The position numbers and the translations under genes were made by a program. This document shows, one piece after another, positions 42,585-48,391 of a DNA stretch of 50,701 nucleotides. This DNA comes from a virus. Below the pieces are notes generated by a model, which was given only the letters and a program-made list of their open reading frames with translations, ran no database searches and was not told where the DNA came from. Each line of letters opens with the position of its first letter. Position 1 is the first letter of the stretch. Where the stretch lies: the IMG/VR virus record IMGVR_UViG_3300048813_000140, positions 1-50,701 of that record, one strand, 5' to 3'.

Positions 42585-43066
42585 AGGTTCTCTTCCATAT
42601 TGTTACAAAAGCTTACATAATTCTTGACATACTCGGTCAACTCTTCCAGGGTTTCAACTACGTTGATGCCATATCTCTTGCAGACGATATCTACATTGCC
42701 TTTTCTCCAAAATCCGGCGGGGCAGCAAACAATCATTGCCTTGTATGCGTTAAGTCCAAGCTCCAATAAGGAAATTGGGGACATCGTACTTGGATCAAAA
42801 TACATAACAATTAAATCTGCTCCCTCAAGGGCGTCCAATTCCCAGGTAACTTGCTCATTGAATTGAGGATTTTTAATATCTTGCTTCCAAGAAGAATCCC
42901 AATCGTCGCGTCTTGGGTTAAGAACCGTTACATCAAGCTGCGATAGAGAATTAGTCAGTTGGGTTTGCCAATCAACGGCTTTACCCATCTCAATACTGCC
43001 AGCCAAAAACACTGTCAGATCTGACAGTTCCCAATCAATTTTACCTGGAGCTTTGATTACTTTCAT
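42581..43066 (-). CDS. Nucleoside 2-deoxyribosyltransferase-like protein
   Basis: Encodes 161 residues. FLAGSIEMG (20-28) is the nucleotide-binding loop, then LNPRRDDWDSSW (49-60), FNEQVTWELDALEGADLIVMYFDP (69-92) and SPISLLELG (96-104). This order fits the NDT-like family, where the glutamates in the last motif and an upstream aspartate are catalytic. Members swap bases between deoxynucleosides, or hydrolyse nucleotide N-glycosidic bonds. In the phage it would salvage or remodel nucleotides. It overlaps both neighbours by four bases. Confidence 0.8.
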   Translation of the reverse strand: MKVIKAPGKIDWELSDLTVFLAGSIEMGKAVDWQTQLTNSLSQLDVTVLNPRRDDWDSSWKQDIKNPQFNEQVTWELDALEGADLIVMYFDPSTMSPISLLELGLNAYKAMIVCCPAGFWRKGNVDIVCKRYGINVVETLEELTEYVKNYVSFCNNMEENL

Positions 43067-43299
43067 TTGTTTCCTACTATCTTGTTCAATGGATTAGAGA
43101 AATGACTCAAATAATGAGCATGTGCGTGTGAGGAGAATCCAGCCGCTATAGCCGCCAAAACAATGGCCGATTTGAAGATCGATCCAATGCTGGACAATCT
43201 AGGTAGCCCCTTTTTATAGATATGGAAGCTAACCAAGGTAGAAACCCAAATTCCTACATGTAAAAAGTAGGCATCTGCCCACTGAATAAAATAATCCAT
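43063..43299 (-). CDS. Small two-pass membrane protein
   Basis: Encodes 78 residues with hydrophobic stretches at about 9-27 (AYFLHVGIWVSTLVSFHIY) and 40-57 (IFKSAIVLAAIAAGFSS), separated by a basic loop (KKGLPRL). A histidine-rich patch (SHAHAHYLSH) follows the second. Two-helix topology is seen in holins and in superinfection proteins, but neither can be claimed. The stop overlaps the deoxyribosyltransferase start (ATGA), and its start overlaps the lipoprotein stop by one base. It may work with the lipoprotein at the cell envelope. Confidence 0.6.
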   Translation of the reverse strand: MDYFIQWADAYFLHVGIWVSTLVSFHIYKKGLPRLSSIGSIFKSAIVLAAIAAGFSSHAHAHYLSHFSNPLNKIVGNK

Positions 43300-43487
43300 T
43301 ATTCCGCCTTGGGTTTGTCAAAACAATGACATTTGAGGAAGTCATCTTCATAGGTTTTCATATTGGTATCGTCGCAAGATTTGGCACAGTCTCTAATGGT
43401 GGATGGCTTTCCTGAGATTTCTTCGTTCCTCCTGATGGGTACCATACATCCTACGGAAAACACCAAAAGTAATGGTAAATATTTCAT
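43299..43487 (-). CDS. Small lipoprotein
   Basis: Encodes 62 residues from the ATG at 43487, chosen because GGAG lies five bases upstream. It has a lipoprotein signal: basic-aromatic start MKY, hydrophobic LPLLLVFS and lipobox VGC at residues 12-14. The mature part has five cysteines (DCAKSC, KCHC). Phage lipoproteins can block superinfection (T5 Llp type) or form the outer spanin, and a cysteine-rich mature domain fits a disulfide-held periplasmic protein. It sits next to the two-pass membrane gene, so either an envelope-exclusion pair or a spanin-like pair is possible. Confidence 0.7.
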   Translation of the reverse strand: MKYLPLLLVFSVGCMVPIRRNEEISGKPSTIRDCAKSCDDTNMKTYEDDFLKCHCFDKPKAE

Positions 43488-43506
43488 ATTAACTCCATTC
43501 AACTAC

Positions 43507-43517
43507 ATTATATCTCA
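43507..43517 (-). promoter_or_regulatory. Possible extended -10 promoter for the lipoprotein gene
   Basis: Minus strand reads TGAGATATAAT: a perfect TATAAT about 20 bases before the ATG at 43487, with TGAG in place of TGTG of the family. No -35 is obvious. Confidence 0.4.
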
Positions 43518-43560
43518 AGCTTGTAATTATTGCAAGAACATTCGTCCTAATCTTATACAC

Positions 43561-43920
43561 ATGGCAAGTATACCCGCAAAGACAGCAAATACAGATACCG
43601 TATCCGATCTGGCAGCCCTTACAGCCGCCGACGAAGCAAGTTTTATCGCTATGGTAGACGCTCAGATCCTATTAGCTATAGCTCAGGGCCGATATCAGGT
43701 CAGCGCTACTACGTTTGGATACGTGAAACCTAAGGATATCTTCAAGTATTACGCTAACTTAGGGTACCACATATATTTCCCAGATATGATCCAGGGGCCA
43801 TTTGGCTATCAACCTGCTAATTTGTTTGGTGAATTCTGGGATTTTTTCTGGGGCAGCTCATTCACCCCAAGACTGCCCAAGGGTCCAGTCAGAATCATTA
43901 TTCAATGGTATGGAGTCTAG
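43561..43920 (+). CDS. Unknown rightward protein, aromatic-rich C-terminus
   Basis: Encodes 119 residues from the ATG at 43561 (MASIPAKTANTDTVSDLAAL); the open frame extends upstream to 43363 only as antisense of the lipoprotein gene. The middle is helical and alanine-rich (about 20-47), followed by YVKPKDIFKYYANLGYHIYFPD and LFGEFWDFFWGS, unusually rich in Phe, Tyr and Trp. The gene stands alone on the + strand and ends 23 bases inside a leftward gene. No clear ribosome-binding site precedes the ATG; TTGCAA-N18-TATACA ends two bases before it. No family is recognised. Confidence 0.5.
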   Translation: MASIPAKTANTDTVSDLAALTAADEASFIAMVDAQILLAIAQGRYQVSATTFGYVKPKDIFKYYANLGYHIYFPDMIQGPFGYQPANLFGEFWDFFWGSSFTPRLPKGPVRIIIQWYGV

Positions 43921-44299
43921 AACTCTGTTCACCTAGGGTACCTATCCTGGGGTCCGTATTTCCACTGACATTTAAAATCAAAGAATCTATAGATATTCCA
44001 GATATGTATTCGGTACCATTTCGTCTTTTCATGAAACCGCCGATACAGGGATAATATCTCTCCAGCATGCTTGTGGGTGCCACGCATTCTTCGGAAAACT
44101 CAATCCTATAAAGAAGCTTACCAGCATTATAAAATAGCTGGGCAGTTCCAAGATGGAAGTCTTCATGGGTAGGAAGATGGTATAAAGTAACCGGAACCTT
44201 GCCAGACGGTATGGATACGGCTGTTTCCTCATCAAGAATATCTCCAGCTATGTCAGGCGTTCCATCAAGATTAGCTAGTACTCCTTCAAAAAATCTCAT
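43898..44299 (-). CDS. Unknown protein, weakly prohead-protease-like
   Basis: Encodes 133 residues from the ATG at 44299, chosen because GGAG precedes it by eight bases; a longer frame to 44347 runs through the previous gene. It reads MRFFEGVLANLDGTPDIAGDILDEETAV, then VPVTLYHLPTHEDFHLGTAQ. The order of GD.L, a buried histidine after a strand, and the G-turn recalls the small beta-barrel core of prohead proteases (S78-type) or gp21-like enzymes, but the serine triad is not clear. No capsid genes are in the window. It may be a small beta-barrel protein of other function. Confidence in the gene is good, in the function low. Confidence 0.5.
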   Translation of the reverse strand: MRFFEGVLANLDGTPDIAGDILDEETAVSIPSGKVPVTLYHLPTHEDFHLGTAQLFYNAGKLLYRIEFSEECVAPTSMLERYYPCIGGFMKRRNGTEYISGISIDSLILNVSGNTDPRIGTLGEQSSRLHTIE

Positions 44300-44460
44300 T
44301 CTGCTTTCTCCTTCAACCAATCCAACACGGGAATTATAGAAAGGCATAATTTATCAAGGTCGGCTTCAATTAAAGCTCCCCAACCTCTACTATATCGCAT
44401 GGAAGCTTCGTAGTTAGATAATTTATTGAAAACTTCTAGAAATACCTTGATCTGCTCATT
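44296..44460 (-). pseudogene. Small gene with a disrupted start
   Basis: A 54-codon leftward frame (NEQIKVFLEVFNKLSNYE and on to DWLKEKAE) ends at a TGA that overlaps the next ATG (44299), as real operon genes here do, but it has no start codon of its own. An ATG at 44459 with AGGAG nine bases upstream sits in the right place, overlapping the previous stop (ATGA), yet is out of frame by one base and stops after seven codons. A single-base deletion just after the start would explain this. Alternatively a short 34-residue product starts at 44400. Confidence 0.4.
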
Positions 44461-44851
44461 TGCCTCTCCTGAAGAATTCCTGATGTTCTTGTTCTTTGTC
44501 GGCCATAACTCTTAAGGTGCCTTCAAAGTCAGGATATCTAGTTGCTAGATATCTATAATTTACTATAGCAAAAGCCTCCATAGAGCGAGCAACAAAATCC
44601 AACATGAATAGAGGGCACACCAAACATGCTAGGCGAATAAAATTACCAATTACCAGAAATGGAAAATTTATGAACACAGAAGGGCGTTGACCATTGCAAG
44701 TCAAAATAGTATTAAGCATAATTTGATGATCCATTTCGTCTTGAGCAATCTGAGCTATGGTCTTATCTTTAGTTCTTTTAAAATGGCCAAGATAGGCCAA
44801 TCTAGCGCCTATCTCGACTCCATAATTGAACTTCAGAAGGAAGTGCTTCAT
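44456..44851 (-). CDS. Coq7/ferritin-like diiron protein
   Basis: Encodes 131 residues. The carboxylate pattern E13, E39xxH42, E92, E120xxH123 is that of the ferritin-like diiron fold as in demethoxyubiquinone hydroxylase (Coq7), and the surrounding text fits (GVEIGARLAYLGHFKR, AQIAQDEMDHQIML, FVARSMEAFAIVNYRYLA, VMADKEQEHQEFF). A hydrophobic stretch near 62-86 could embed in the membrane, as in Coq7. The length is a little short for Coq7. Possible roles are oxygen chemistry, iron storage or membrane-lipid modification. No ubiquinone gene is nearby, so the function in the phage is open. Confidence 0.7.
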   Translation of the reverse strand: MKHFLLKFNYGVEIGARLAYLGHFKRTKDKTIAQIAQDEMDHQIMLNTILTCNGQRPSVFINFPFLVIGNFIRLACLVCPLFMLDFVARSMEAFAIVNYRYLATRYPDFEGTLRVMADKEQEHQEFFRRGK

Positions 44852-44863
44852 TTCTTAAATCTC

Positions 44864-45052
44864 CTACATGTAACTAATACAATTTGGAACTTCTTCCTCG
44901 ATAATAGGTACGGCCACCCAACTCTCTTCTTGAGTCTCTGTATTTATAAACTTCTGTTGAAGAGTTTCTGTATACCTTGGCTCTAGTTTGCTGGTCCATT
45001 CATAATAGTGAATCAGTCTATGCCGTCTAAATATGAGGGTTGCCTGCAACAT
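44864..45052 (-). CDS. Unknown small protein
   Basis: Encodes 62 residues from the ATG at 45052 (AGAGG six bases upstream), one base after the stop of the previous gene; the longer frame to 45067 is less likely. It begins MLQATLIFRRHRLIHYYEWTSK, then KLEPRYTETLQQKF and ends VAVPIIEEEVPNCISYM. The first half is basic and aromatic, the last acidic. No motif or family is recognised. It is positioned between a zinc-ligand protein and the diiron protein. Confidence 0.55.
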   Translation of the reverse strand: MLQATLIFRRHRLIHYYEWTSKLEPRYTETLQQKFINTETQEESWVAVPIIEEEVPNCISYM

Positions 45053-45053
45053 T

Positions 45054-45500
45054 TTAATCCTCTTCATCTATCGGTGAGTGGGTTGTACAAAACATAGTCT
45101 GAACACCTTTAGCTACTGACCGCGTGTACCCAACTTTACCATTAAGATCTGCACCACAAACGGAACATGGGTCTCTATTTTCAACAGGCATAACGAAAGT
45201 ACCAACATTCCAGGTAATTACTTCTTCATCTGGAAGTTTAGCCAATTCTTGGTGTTGCTTATATTTAGCTTCCATAATGGAACTAAGCCATGGGTTAAGA
45301 GGCGGTTCTTCACCTACTCTAATAGGATTTTCAGGATCGGTACGGTCGTAGATTCCAGGACCTCTACCGTAGTTAAAATAACGATGAAACACAGATGCCT
45401 TCTCTTCATGGATATGGCGCTTGATCTTAGCCGAAACCCTGAATTGCTGCTCAGGGGTAAGATTTAGGTATTGGGTTAGGTCTTTCATTAGATCGTGCAT
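45054..45500 (-). CDS. Unknown protein with zinc-ligand cluster
   Basis: Encodes 148 residues. The N-terminal half is helical and polar (LTQYLNLTPEQQFRVSAKIKR), with GIYDRTDPENPIRVGEEPPLNPW (about 48-70). The C-terminal 45 residues hold PCSVCGADLNGKVGY and MFCTTHSP, a C-x2-C...C-x2-H pattern of a small zinc site. The start joins the upstream gene by TAATG-type adjacency (stop at 45501). No family recognised. Confidence 0.6.
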   Translation of the reverse strand: MHDLMKDLTQYLNLTPEQQFRVSAKIKRHIHEEKASVFHRYFNYGRGPGIYDRTDPENPIRVGEEPPLNPWLSSIMEAKYKQHQELAKLPDEEVITWNVGTFVMPVENRDPCSVCGADLNGKVGYTRSVAKGVQTMFCTTHSPIDEED

Positions 45501-45908
45501 TTAATAATCCTCGCTTGCAGGATAACCATAGAGTTCTTCCTGTATTTTTCGTTTTCCTCGAAATTTATACAATCCCTCAGTGACTATGTGTGGATCTACG
45601 CTTTCTACCTTTTCTGGGTCAGGCTTTGGTAGTTTGGCTGCTGCGGGTCTAAGTCTTGCCAACTGTTCATTGGCCATCTGAATCTGCCATTCAGCGCTTG
45701 CTATCTTTTCTGGGTCAGGCTTTGGTAGTTTGGCTGCTGCGGGTCTAAGTCTTGCCAACTGTTCATTGGCCATCTGAATCTGCCATTCAGCGCTTGCTAT
45801 CTTTTGAGCTATATCAAGAGCTGCGAATTGCTCAAGACTCAAAGAGAACACATAATCTCTCTCAGAAGCTATCCTAGCGTAAGCGTTGTCGATATCTTCA
45901 TTTCTTCC
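45501..45908 (-). CDS. Unknown protein with identical internal 32-residue duplication
   Basis: Encodes 135 residues from the ATG at 45908, chosen because AGGAG lies seven bases upstream; a longer frame runs to 45938. It contains two identical 32-residue repeats (KIASAEWQIQMANEQLARL then RPAAAKLPKPDPE) back to back, coded by two identical 96-bp units. The repeat is a helix with an alanine- and proline-rich hinge. The C-terminus (KFRGKRKIQEELYGYP) is basic. A helical spacer or scaffold function is possible. It overlaps the upstream gene by 11 bases. No family recognised. Confidence 0.65.
   Translation of the reverse strand, partial: GRNEDIDNAYARIASERDYVFSLSLEQFAALDIAQKIASAEWQIQMANEQLARLRPAAAKLPKPDPEKIASAEWQIQMANEQLARLRPAAAKLPKPDPEKVESVDPHIVTEGLYKFRGKRKIQEELYGYPASEDY
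45610..45801. repeat. Perfect 96-bp tandem duplication
   Basis: Two adjacent copies (45610-45705 and 45706-45801) are identical as read by eye, which preserves frame and adds 32 residues to the protein at 45501-45908. Identity of third codon positions implies a recent event. Confidence 0.85.
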
Positions 45909-46119
45909 CATCTGATTGCTCCTTTTTTGGAAATCCACATATTTCGTACATTTTCATAAGTTCAACTCGATGACCAGTAGCATCTTCTAGTCCATATCCA
46001 AGCTTTGTAGCCTCACGTTTTAGTTCTTCCATGGCCACATCTATGAGCATGTCCTCACCTTCACATTCAACTACAGAGGTGATCTCAAATCTTACCTTAG
46101 CTACGTACTTCATTTTCAT
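45898..46119 (-). CDS. Unknown small protein
   Basis: Encodes 73 residues (a second ATG two codons later is also possible). It starts MKMKYVAKVRFEITSVVECEGED, a beta strand pair, then a helix (DVAMEELKREATKLGYGLE), then VELMKMYEICGF and a basic tail. This strand-strand-helix shape is common among small phage proteins. No strong ribosome-binding site is seen, and a 57-base gap separates it from the gene above. It overlaps the repeat-bearing gene by 11 bases. No family recognised. Confidence 0.55.
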   Translation of the reverse strand: MKMKYVAKVRFEITSVVECEGEDMLIDVAMEELKREATKLGYGLEDATGHRVELMKMYEICGFPKKEQSDGKK

Positions 46120-46176
46120 TTTAATGGTCCAGTCTCTTTGGCTAGTTTTCTAATATATTTGGCAGCTCTTTTTCAT

Positions 46177-46383
46177 CTAATCACACCTTTTCTTGAGATC
46201 ATCTGGGATCATTTTCATAAGATTAATAAATGGATCAGTTTCTTTACTACAAATTCCACAGTCATACATTGTGTAAATTGGTCTGTATTCCTTTTCATTT
46301 AAGGCGTCACACATCTTAAGATCAAATCCAGACCCAAGAAAACAGGACATTAACGTCGGATAAAGAAGAATAGTACATATCAT
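46177..46383 (-). CDS. Small cysteine-rich protein
   Basis: Encodes 68 residues from the ATG at 46383, chosen because GGAGG lies five bases upstream; a longer frame to 46530 only reflects the non-coding RNA-like stretch. It opens MICTILLYPTLMSCFLGSG, hydrophobic and ending in a lipobox-like LMSC, then has CDALNEKEY, YDCGICSKETDPF and a basic end (DDLKKRCD). A short secreted or lipid-anchored cysteine-rich product is possible, but the N-terminus lacks positive charge. No family recognised. Confidence 0.5.
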   Translation of the reverse strand: MICTILLYPTLMSCFLGSGFDLKMCDALNEKEYRPIYTMYDCGICSKETDPFINLMKMIPDDLKKRCD

Positions 46384-46447
46384 ATAGTCCTCCAAAAAGT
46401 GACGAGTCCTGTCGCTACCAGAACGTTCGATCTTGCGGGTATAAGTC

Positions 46448-46462
46448 GAGGATCGACCCCTC
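46448..46462 (-). other. T-arm-like hairpin without a cloverleaf
   Basis: Minus strand GAGG-GGTCGAT-CCTC makes a four-base-pair stem with a seven-base loop containing TCGAT, reminiscent of a T-arm. No acceptor, D- or anticodon arm fits around it. About 40 bases downstream is a hairpin GCGAC...GTCAC followed by TTTTT. Confidence 0.25.
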
Positions 46463-46491
46463 CTTTGTCCCTGCAGGCTGGCTTTCCAACA

Positions 46492-46565
46492 TACATTAAC
46501 GAGCGGGAGTTGAACCCGCAGTCTCCCCATTCCTGAGGAATTTTACCATTAAACTACCGAATGTA
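46492..46565 (-). other. tRNA-like element of 74 bases, non-canonical
   Basis: The minus strand has a perfect T-arm (GCGGG-TTCAACT-CCCGC), a D-arm-like hairpin (TTTAATGGTAAA) with GG in the loop, an anticodon-arm-like stem (TCCTC...GGGGA) and end pairing TACATT/AATGTA. But the acceptor does not abut the T-stem (four extra bases) and the anticodon loop has six bases, or seven with A at position 33. It may be a decayed tRNA or a tRNA mimic. Amino-acid identity is not assignable. A TTGACC-N17-TATAAT promoter lies just upstream. Confidence 0.4.
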
Positions 46566-46597
46566 CGCATCTACCAAGTTATGTTCGTCACTTGATT

Positions 46598-46626
46598 ATT
46601 ATATCGTAGGTCTTAGGGGAGGTCAA
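46598..46626 (-). promoter_or_regulatory. Sigma70-type promoter for the tRNA-like element
   Basis: Minus strand TTGACC (46626-46621), 17 bases, TATAAT (46603-46598). Only one base off consensus. It would start transcripts near 46590, about 25 bases before the 74-base tRNA-like element. Confidence 0.7.
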
Positions 46627-46682
46627 GCAAAATTTACATTGTAATATATACGAAGGCGAAGCCGAGAGTAAATCGCGATATT

Positions 46683-46711
46683 TTGATTTTTCAACTCAAA
46701 TCGAATATAAT
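46683..46711 (+). promoter_or_regulatory. Possible rightward promoter antisense to the minihelix region
   Basis: TTGATT (46683-46688), 17 bases, TATAAT (46706-46711). It reads into the reverse strand of the two tRNA-like minihelices and could make an antisense RNA; no gene follows. Confidence 0.35.
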
Positions 46712-46734
46712 GCAGGTAGTTATGAAAGAGGCTT

Positions 46735-46780
46735 CCAGGCTATCACGGATTCGAACCGTAAATTAAGTAACCACACCTGG
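46735..46780 (-). other. tRNA-like minihelix 2 (T-arm plus acceptor-like stem)
   Basis: A T-arm (TACGG-TTCGAAT-CCGTG) is enclosed by a six-pair closing stem (CCAGGT/GCCTGG, one G-U). There is no room for D- and anticodon arms: the element is only 46 bases. It overlaps minihelix 1 by two bases. Confidence 0.4.
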
Positions 46781-46825
46781 CACGTAATCGGAATCGAACC
46801 GATGTCGGGAGCTACCCAACGCACC
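46779..46825 (-). other. tRNA-like minihelix 1
   Basis: Outer stem GGTGCGT/ACGTGCC (seven pairs, two G-U), a five-base-pair hairpin (TTGGG-TAGCT-CCCGA) and a perfect T-arm (ATCGG-TTCGATT-CCGAT). It totals 47 bases against 72 or more for a tRNA. A TTGTAA-N17-TATACT promoter lies just upstream (46845-46873). Confidence 0.4.
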
Positions 46826-46844
46826 TGCTTGTGACCTCAAAATC

Positions 46845-46873
46845 AGTATAACACGGTCTTGAAAGTTTTACAA
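46845..46873 (-). promoter_or_regulatory. Sigma70-type promoter for the minihelix RNAs
   Basis: Minus strand TTGTAA (46873-46868), 17 bases, TATACT (46850-46845). Its -35 overlaps the stop codon of the 314-residue gene. Transcripts would start about 12 bases before the closing stem of minihelix 1. Confidence 0.6.
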
Positions 46874-47812
46874 GGAGTTTTCGTAGACGAATAGATTCTT
46901 GCCGTCTTCGCCATAATAATTGATTCCCAAAAGTAGATTGAACTGGATGACCTTGTTGGGATCATTTGGGTCAACCGAGACTTGACGCACCCAGTTAAGA
47001 TCTACCGACTTAACCCGTTTCAAAAGCGGGTTATAGAACTTAACTTCAAACGGGTACGACAGATCCATGACGGCGCAAGGGACGATTTCTTTGACTACGG
47101 TCCCTTTGGGGAGAATTGACAGATAATCTGCGATTTGTTCTTGTAACATGGCGTCAGTGTGTTTGGTAGTATCGCCACCAAGAATGGCCGTATTCCAGTA
47201 TGAAACGTAGATTCCAGCCAGAAACTCGCCGTCAGATAGGATAGGTCTAATATCGCCAAAATGGTTTCCAATACCGCCTTCAAGGGTATAGACATGTTTG
47301 TGGGTTTCAGCAATATAGTCGACTTGGATATGGGGAACGAGGACGAAGCAGAACACGGCTACAGTAGGTGCTTGTTTTGGCATCCTGGCCAGTTTAAGGA
47401 TTGACATTGGGGCTAGACAGGAATGGATGAGTCCTTCCTGGGAAAGCCTATTGATGGTGTTTGCGATAATTTCGACGCCTTTTTCAACTTCTTCAGGACG
47501 GGTCTGAATTGAAAAATATACACTTCTGAAGAATTGACCATCGTCGTATTTGACGGTAAGCGTCGCGGACTTACGTTTAAGGTCTTCTTTGGCACCGTCA
47601 GATAGGTACTTGTCAGCCATTTCAGAAACGTCCGTAACATGAATGGCTGACCCTACCGTAAGTTTTTCAGCAACTGGCTGAGCTTCCAAATCTTTGGCGA
47701 GTTCTTCCACTTCTTTAATAAGTGATTCGTCAATATTCATGTTTTCTAGGTTTTTGGCGATTTTTTTTAAATTTTCTTCTGCTCGTTCTTCAAGTGTTTT
47801 ATTTTCAGACAT
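46868..47812 (-). CDS. Unknown 314-residue protein
   Basis: Encodes 314 residues; the ATG at 47812 has GGAG nine bases upstream and its own promoter at 47836-47846. Residues 1-60 are acidic coiled coil (LEERAEENLKKIAKNLENM, EVEELAKDLEAQ). The rest is a mixed fold with a cysteine (ISCLAPMS near 128-135), hydrophobic strands (VAVFCFVLVPHI) and aromatic C-terminal text (QFNLLLGINYYGEDGK). No signal peptide. Such long unknown genes at the edge of a metabolic block may be virion or regulatory proteins. I recognise no family. Confidence 0.7.
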   Translation of the reverse strand: MSENKTLEERAEENLKKIAKNLENMNIDESLIKEVEELAKDLEAQPVAEKLTVGSAIHVTDVSEMADKYLSDGAKEDLKRKSATLTVKYDDGQFFRSVYFSIQTRPEEVEKGVEIIANTINRLSQEGLIHSCLAPMSILKLARMPKQAPTVAVFCFVLVPHIQVDYIAETHKHVYTLEGGIGNHFGDIRPILSDGEFLAGIYVSYWNTAILGGDTTKHTDAMLQEQIADYLSILPKGTVVKEIVPCAVMDLSYPFEVKFYNPLLKRVKSVDLNWVRQVSVDPNDPNKVIQFNLLLGINYYGEDGKNLFVYENSL

Positions 47813-47835
47813 TTGGGTTTTCTCCTGTTTCCTTT

Positions 47836-47846
47836 GTTATATCACA
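47836..47846 (-). promoter_or_regulatory. Extended -10 promoter for the 314-residue gene
   Basis: Minus strand reads TGTGATATAAC with TGn extension, 24 bases before the ATG at 47812. This is the same core as at 18537, 27941 and 40066. Next to it (47852-47864) lies GGGGC-TCA-GCCCC, a five-base-pair hairpin in the promoter's upstream flank. Confidence 0.55.
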
Positions 47847-48391
47847 CGTTAGGGGCTCAGCCCCGAATCCATTCCAAATTGATTCGCAGTCACATAGGCG
47901 TCCATCACGGAGCGCATCAGATGTGTGTAAATTGGATCTGACAGGGCTCAGTCACATAGGGCATCACTTTGGGGATTATGGTGTTTATAGCGGCTTTGTA
48001 GTCGAAAGGGGCAAATTTAGGATCGGGAGACGCATCAGTTAGAGACGCCCAAGGGAAGAGTATTGGGGAATTTTTCTGGAAATATTTTTTGCTATTAGAT
48101 TGTAAAATTTACATCGAATCTATAAAATCCATGAGCAAGTACATCAGGGGCTTGACTCAATCTAATACGAAAACCCCGATAAACCCGTATTCCCTAACAA
48201 AATCGCTCCTATAGACTGTACTATGCACTGGCCTTCTCATTTCTCTGGTACGACTCAATAGGTCACTCAATCAAAGACCGTGCCAGACCGTTCCCCCTTG
48301 CAAGTATAATGCCAGTCTGTAGTATGGTCACTCAATTTAGTCGGACGTCCAACTCGACAGTGCACGCGTCGGAGGTCTCTCATTTAATTTA

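Noticed and set aside
46384-46440. Hammerhead-ribozyme-like TGACGAGTCC on the + strand
   Set aside because: The conserved CTGANGA starts with G here and the GAAA box is missing, so the catalytic core cannot form.
46384-46530. N-terminal extension of the 68-residue gene to 117 residues
   Set aside because: The extension translates the tRNA-like stretch; the internal ATG at 46383 has a perfect GGAGG.
46380-46880. Phage tmRNA
   Set aside because: No tmRNA 5' consensus and no tag reading frame ending in ALAA-type residues could be found near the T-arms.
47722-48042. 106-residue rightward frame across the start of the 314-residue gene
   Set aside because: Antisense to a better supported gene and promoter; no ribosome-binding site.
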